In this document: in pieces, positions 34,333-37,189 of the stretch | How the letters are laid out: every line of letters begins with the position of its first letter | Position numbering within the stretch: position 1 is the first letter of the stretch | From: Hormoscilla sp. SP12CHS1 | GTDB lineage: Bacteria; Cyanobacteriota; Cyanobacteriia; Cyanobacteriales; Desertifilaceae | Length of the DNA: 37,189 bases | Reading direction: 5' to 3' | NCBI GenBank assembly: GCA_014324065.1 | Contig: JACOMV010000001.1 | Location: 1 to 37,189 of the forward strand | The notes under the pieces: generated by a model | Told to the model about the DNA's origin: nothing | Database searches by the model: none | What the model saw: only the letters and a program-made list of their open reading frames with translations | Program-made: the position numbers and the translations under genes

Positions 34333-34574
34333 AATTCATCCTCAAACGCCAACTCTTTGTTGTAAAGCTTTTGCAAGATCAACAGCTTGAACATCAGCAC
34401 CACATCAATGGGTTTACGACCAGCGTTGCTCTTTTTATGCTTTTGACGAATCTGCTCTAAGATGGGTCTAAACTCTTCCCAGAGAACGATTTCGTTAAGT
34501 TTGATTAAAAAGTCGTTTTTCTGGTTTAGTTTTTGGTATCGTTTGGTTAGGTCCGGCAGTACTGATGGGGCCAT
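34329..34574 (-). pseudogene. IS5-type transposase, N-terminal fragment
   Basis: The 81-codon frame contains LNEIVLWEEFRPILEQIRQK and NAGRKPIDVVLMFKLLILQK LYN, the DUF772-type N-terminal domain of IS5-family transposases. It ends after ELAFEDEL; the DDE catalytic domain is absent. Its 3' edge overlaps the start of the truncated STAS gene, so insertion of this IS probably removed that gene's 5' end. Confidence 0.75.
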
Positions 34575-34816
34575 TGCGCTTCACCTGGGTAACATCTGTT
34601 CTTTAGGATCGTACTACTATGGTAGCGCTCAATCAATTTTTCGAGGTGCCCCATAGTTGAACTGCACCCTACTGTTATACTCCCAAAGGGATCGACTTGC
34701 GCTTTAAGGTATTGAATGTAGGTCCTAAAAAGCGCAGTTTTTAGCCGCTCAAACTGAGGATACCATCATAGTAATCCAGCCAGGCGAGGGTGAGGTTTTT
34801 CTCCGAATTCATCCGG
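34575..34816 (-). other. possible gene fragments, unresolved
   Basis: Minus-strand frames here read NLTLAWLDYYDGILSLSG (about 34755-34806) and QFERLKTALFRTYIQYLKAQ VDPFGSITVG (about 34675-34765) in different frames. The first is reminiscent of SpoIIE-type phosphatases that work with STAS proteins, but this is weak. No intact gene. Confidence 0.25.
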
Positions 34817-34877
34817 CAGTATCACTTGACATCCGTGATATGATAATATATTAGATCGCGGATGTCAAGTGATACTG
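34817..34877. repeat. perfect 19-bp inverted repeat
   Basis: CAGTATCACTTGACATCCG (34817-34835) and CGGATGTCAAGTGATACTG (34859-34877) pair perfectly around a 23-base AT-rich loop. It is noncoding and is the longest perfect stem noticed outside short palindromes. Confidence 0.9.
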
Positions 34878-34885
34878 GCTGCACG

Positions 34886-35060
34886 TTATCGTAAATTGTG
34901 CGGTTTATAACGCTTCCGTTTGCTTCGCCCTTGCACAACTGAGATGCACCCGATCGATCCGCCCAAAATGATTCCCCATATTCCCATGCTAATCCCTGGG
35001 GAGTCCAGCAGACTACCCAGAGCAATAAAAAAAAGCCGCTTCAAAACCAGTAAATACGCT
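34886..35060 (-). other. possible C-terminus of a lost membrane protein
   Basis: A minus frame reads YLLVLKRLFFIALGSLLDSP GISMGIWGIILGGSIGCISV VQGRSKRYKPHNLR and stops at 34886. Two hydrophobic segments with a positively charged end look like real membrane protein, but upstream the frame runs into hairpin repeats and has no start. The remaining stretch to 35342 holds hairpins and a (GCC)n run at 35221-35240, no gene. Confidence 0.25.
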
Positions 35061-35069
35061 GCGCTGCTG

Positions 35070-35113
35070 CGATGCCTCTCGGGTAGTACGAATAGCGCTC
35101 CCTCCAGACATCG
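35070..35113. repeat. conserved-loop hairpin, copy d
   Basis: Stem CGATGCCTCTCGGG / CCCTCCAGACATCG (several mismatches) around loop TAGTACGAATAGCGCT. Confidence 0.65.
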
Positions 35114-35315
35114 TAGGTCCGGCTGGGACTGGAGGTGCCGGTCCTACTGTAGGCGGGGGATAGGACTCTCTAGGCCTTTGCTATACTTTCTGCTGGGTGG
35201 TAGAGTTTTGATCGTGATTCGCCGCCGCCGCCGCCGCGGCGGTGGTCATCGGTAAATTTTCCGATTGTTCTGCTGCTTGTTCTGCTGCTAACACCGATCT
35301 GGGTAGTGCGATTAC

Positions 35316-35358
35316 GATGTCCCCTCTTTAGTGCGATTAGCGCTAAAGAGGGGACATC
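35316..35358. repeat. conserved-loop hairpin, copy e, overlapping the rbcR stop
   Basis: Perfect 14-bp stem GATGTCCCCTCTTT / AAAGAGGGGACATC around loop AGTGCGATTAGCGCT. A partial second loop GGGTAGTGCGATTA (35301-35314) lies just outside with CTGGG/CCCAG arms, as if this hairpin had inserted into the loop of an older copy. The right arm encodes the last residues and stop of rbcR. Confidence 0.85.
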
Positions 35359-36296
35359 AAGATCCCAGGAGACACAGCAGCAAACCCGGGCAGAATCTCC
35401 CGGCTAAAAGCCTCTGCGGCCTTAGAGCGGTAGCGATTAGGGTTAACAATCACAGACAGCATCCGCTGCACCACCACCCCCTCAATTCTGGATCGATGGA
35501 AGAGTTCCATCTCCAACTCCTTCTCAATTGCCGCAACTGAGACAAAAGCGGCCCCCAATCCCGCCTGTACCGCATTTTTAATCGCTTCGATCGAATTCAA
35601 CTCCATCTCAACTTTGAGATTGTTAGTGTCGATGCCACAACGGGTGAGTACCTGGTCAATCACCTTGCGAATGGTCGATTGGGAATCTAAGGCAATAAAC
35701 TGGAGTTGGTATAGATCGTCCTTTTCGATGGTATGGGAGGCCGCTAGAGGATGAAATACGGGTAAGATTAAAGCCAGTTCATCTTGAGCATAGGGAGTAA
35801 TTTCTAAAGACTCTTGCAGTTCGGGGGGAACCTCCCCACCAATGATCGCCAAATCAACTTGTCCATTCGCGACGCTCCAACAGGTGCGGCGAGTAGAATG
35901 AACGTGTAATTGCACGGCCACATCCGGATACCGAGACCGGAACAAACCAATCATCCGGGGCAGTAGATAAGTCCCTGTCGTCTGAGAAGCGCCAACAATC
36001 AAGGTGCCACCTTGAAGATTTTGTAGATCCTCGATCGCCCGAGAGGTTTCCCGGCAAAGCGAGAGGATTTTTTCTCCGTAGTTGAGCAGCAGATGGCCAG
36101 CTGCCGTCAGTTGAGCGCGTCGGCCCCCCCGGTCGAACAAAGGCACCTCTAACTGCCGCTCCAAGTTTTGCACTTGTAGACTAACTGCCGGTTGCGATAC
36201 ATAGAGACTGTCAGCAGCACGCTTGAAGCTGCCCTCAGCGGCGATCGCTTTCAGAATGCGTAACTGCTCCAAAGTGAAACGAAGGTCATCAGACAT
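35343..36296 (-). CDS. rbcR: LysR-type regulator RbcR (Ycf30-like)
   Basis: From the ATG at 36296 ([20 protein letters not shown]) the product is 317 aa; the frame extends nine codons further, but the family begins here. The winged helix holds [20 protein letters not shown] and the linker helix [20 protein letters not shown]. The effector domain shows [30 protein letters not shown] and [13 protein letters not shown]. This is the RbcR/Ycf30 type found in cyanobacteria and some plastids, which activates RuBisCO and related carbon-fixation genes in response to metabolites. The final residues (PGILMSPL) are encoded by a hairpin repeat. It is divergent from the gene at 36677 across a 380-bp gap with hairpins. 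Confidence 0.85.
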   Translation of the reverse strand: MSDDLRFTLEQLRILKAIAAEGSFKRAADSLYVSQPAVSLQVQNLERQLEVPLFDRGGRRAQLTAAGHLLLNYGEKILSLCRETSRAIEDLQNLQGGTLIVGASQTTGTYLLPRMIGLFRSRYPDVAVQLHVHSTRRTCWSVANGQVDLAIIGGEVPPELQESLEITPYAQDELALILPVFHPLAASHTIEKDDLYQLQFIALDSQSTIRKVIDQVLTRCGIDTNNLKVEMELNSIEAIKNAVQAGLGAAFVSVAAIEKELEMELFHRSRIEGVVVQRMLSVIVNPNRYRSKAAEAFSREILPGFAAVSPGILMSPL

Positions 36297-36337
36297 ATTT
36301 GCTATACCTAAAATCGTCACCATCTACTCCCTAAGCG

Positions 36338-36379
36338 CGGTGTCTCCTGGTGCTAGTCGCACAACTCCTGGAGACACCG
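36338..36379. repeat. conserved-loop hairpin, copy f, loop inverted
   Basis: Stem CGGTGTCTCC / GGAGACACCG, perfect, 42 bases upstream of the rbcR start. On the minus strand the loop reads TTGTGCGACTAGCAC, a relative of the conserved loop. Confidence 0.75.
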
Positions 36380-36403
36380 AGGGATGAACAGACACCGACG
36401 ATC

Positions 36404-36434
36404 GGCAGTCAGCTGTCAGCAGTCAGCAGTCGGC
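36404..36434. repeat. short tandem repeat CAGTCAG
   Basis: Imperfect CAGTCAG / CTGTCAG / CAGTCAG units in the rbcR upstream gap, a common heptamer-type repeat in cyanobacteria. Confidence 0.75.
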
Positions 36435-36508
36435 TTATAGGTCGGGGCCTGTTTTACGGGACATCACCGACTGGTAAGAGGGTGAGAAAATGAGAGAATG
36501 ATTCGGTC

Positions 36509-36549
36509 TATCTCCACAGGTAGTGCGAATCGGCGCTCCGGTGGAGATA
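36509..36549. repeat. conserved-loop hairpin, copy g
   Basis: Stem TATCTCCACAGG / CCGGTGGAGATA (one mismatch) around loop TAGTGCGAATCGGCGCT. The 36297-36676 gap also must hold the divergent promoters of rbcR and the gene at 36677; I could not define them. Confidence 0.75.
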
Positions 36550-36676
36550 CGGCAGGGTTCTCAATCGGTCGCTGGCTGTTGTACAGATGTACCACAATTG
36601 TTACCCTTAAGAACCTCCCCACAATAACTTTGTGGCATGAAACGGCAATAAAATAAATAGACATACTCTGATATCT

Positions 36677-37135
36677 ATGTCACCGGAGCTAGTCGAGGAC
36701 TTTCTGAATTTACCAGGAATTGCGGGTGTGGCCCTCATGGATAGGCGATCGCGCCCCTACTTTTATGGCGTGGATAGCACTCTGAACTTCCAGCAGAAAG
36801 AAGCGCTAGCTCAGGGCATCCGCCAGCTGTGCGAGACGACGCCCGATAGCTTTGAGTCTTTTGAATTTCAATTCGCAGCACACCAAGTATATATTTACAA
36901 ACTAGCCTCCGGCATGATCCTGCTGGTGCTGACTAGCAGCGATCTAGTCTACTCCGATTATTTACCAGATCTGCAAAGACTCAAAGCAGCATTGATCGCC
37001 GACCTCTCCACGGGTGTAGCCACCTTTCGCCTGCTAGCTGGTAATATCTCCCTGTCGGGTCAAGAGTACTGGAAGCCTGCTGCCGACAACGGAACCAAGT
37101 CCGGGCCAACGGGTGTAATTAAAAGTGACACTTAG
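36677..37135 (+). CDS. conserved cyanobacterial protein, roadblock/LC7-like
   Basis: The 152-aa protein starts MSPELVEDFLNLPGIAGVAL MDRRSRPYFYG. It has the alternating alpha/beta pattern of the roadblock/LC7 fold, with a central helix (LAQGIRQLCETTPDSFESFE) and strands QVYIYKLASGMILLVLT. Such small proteins usually serve as regulators or dimerisation platforms of GTPases and kinases. The last ~25 residues (SLSGQEYWKPAADNGTKSGP and on) are polar and likely disordered. The fold assignment is from pattern only. It is divergently placed from rbcR. No partner gene lies in the remaining 54 bases. Confidence 0.6.
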   Translation: MSPELVEDFLNLPGIAGVALMDRRSRPYFYGVDSTLNFQQKEALAQGIRQLCETTPDSFESFEFQFAAHQVYIYKLASGMILLVLTSSDLVYSDYLPDLQRLKAALIADLSTGVATFRLLAGNISLSGQEYWKPAADNGTKSGPTGVIKSDT

Positions 37136-37189
37136 GCATTATTAACCGGTCCGGTAGTTCTACCTCTGTATCACCGGCGGAGTTCTGAT

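Noticed and set aside
34920-35255. Plus-strand 111-codon frame ending in poly-Arg
   Set aside because: The Arg run comes from a (GCC)n repeat and the rest is repeat-derived; no family features.

Overview
The window looks like an accessory-rich stretch of a filamentous (Oscillatoriales-type) cyanobacterial chromosome. Support comes from abundant HIP1-type GCGATCGC motifs, the dark-operative protochlorophyllide reductase genes chlN and chlL, a RbcR/Ycf30-type LysR regulator, CCB2/CCB4-type, DUF3318 and DUF456 proteins, and a broken Anbu (bacterial proteasome-like) gene. No rRNA, tRNA or CRISPR array was seen.

Layout. 0-5.3 kb: an FkbM remnant, an intact class V aminotransferase, a frameshifted universal stress protein, a decayed hybrid-kinase REC/HPt tail, a lipoprotein, a conserved protein of unknown function and a DUF3318 protein. 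5.3-11.4 kb: a repeat-laden accessory island of small genes (an 87-aa gene with one nonsense copy and at least two relic tails, a small toxin-domain-like protein, a broken VapC beside an intact antitoxin, a disrupted UPF0175 antitoxin, a two-repeat secreted tachylectin-like protein, a glycosyltransferase interrupted by TGA), separated by co-varying palindromes, ~180-bp repeat units and MITE-like elements. 11.5-13.9 kb: chlN and chlL. 13.9-15.1 kb: gene-poor repeats. 15.1-19.5 kb: CCB-like protein, DUF456 protein, an orphan Phd-type antitoxin, then a GT39 remnant, a UPF0104 membrane protein and a polyprenyl-phosphate glycosyltransferase that look like a decayed envelope-glycosylation operon. 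19.6-22.2 kb: an IS607-like TnpB remnant joined to an NRPS remnant and another broken gene. 22.7-30.7 kb (minus strand): an apparently intact surface-polysaccharide operon with ABC-2 permease, Wzt-like ATPase, methyltransferase-sulfotransferase fusion and a three-domain glycosyltransferase. 30.7-37.2 kb: Anbu broken by a MITE, a Crp/Fnr regulator, a frameshifted STAS protein abutting an IS5 fragment, rbcR and a small conserved protein, all dotted with hairpin repeats.

Two themes dominate. First, gene decay is very dense: about a dozen genes are broken by single in-frame stops, single-base shifts or insertions, and several are otherwise almost complete. Second, small palindromic elements are frequent and layered. 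They include a MITE family with GGGTGTGGTCAAAA ends and 9-bp target duplications, a hairpin family with a conserved TAGTGCGATTAGCGCT-like loop and varying stems, and GTTCCC..GGGAAC palindromes, and some elements sit inside the loops of others. The working metabolic and structural core appears to be chlL/chlN, rbcR, the CCB-like/DUF456 pair and the polysaccharide export operon. All family assignments were made by reading the sequence, not by database search.
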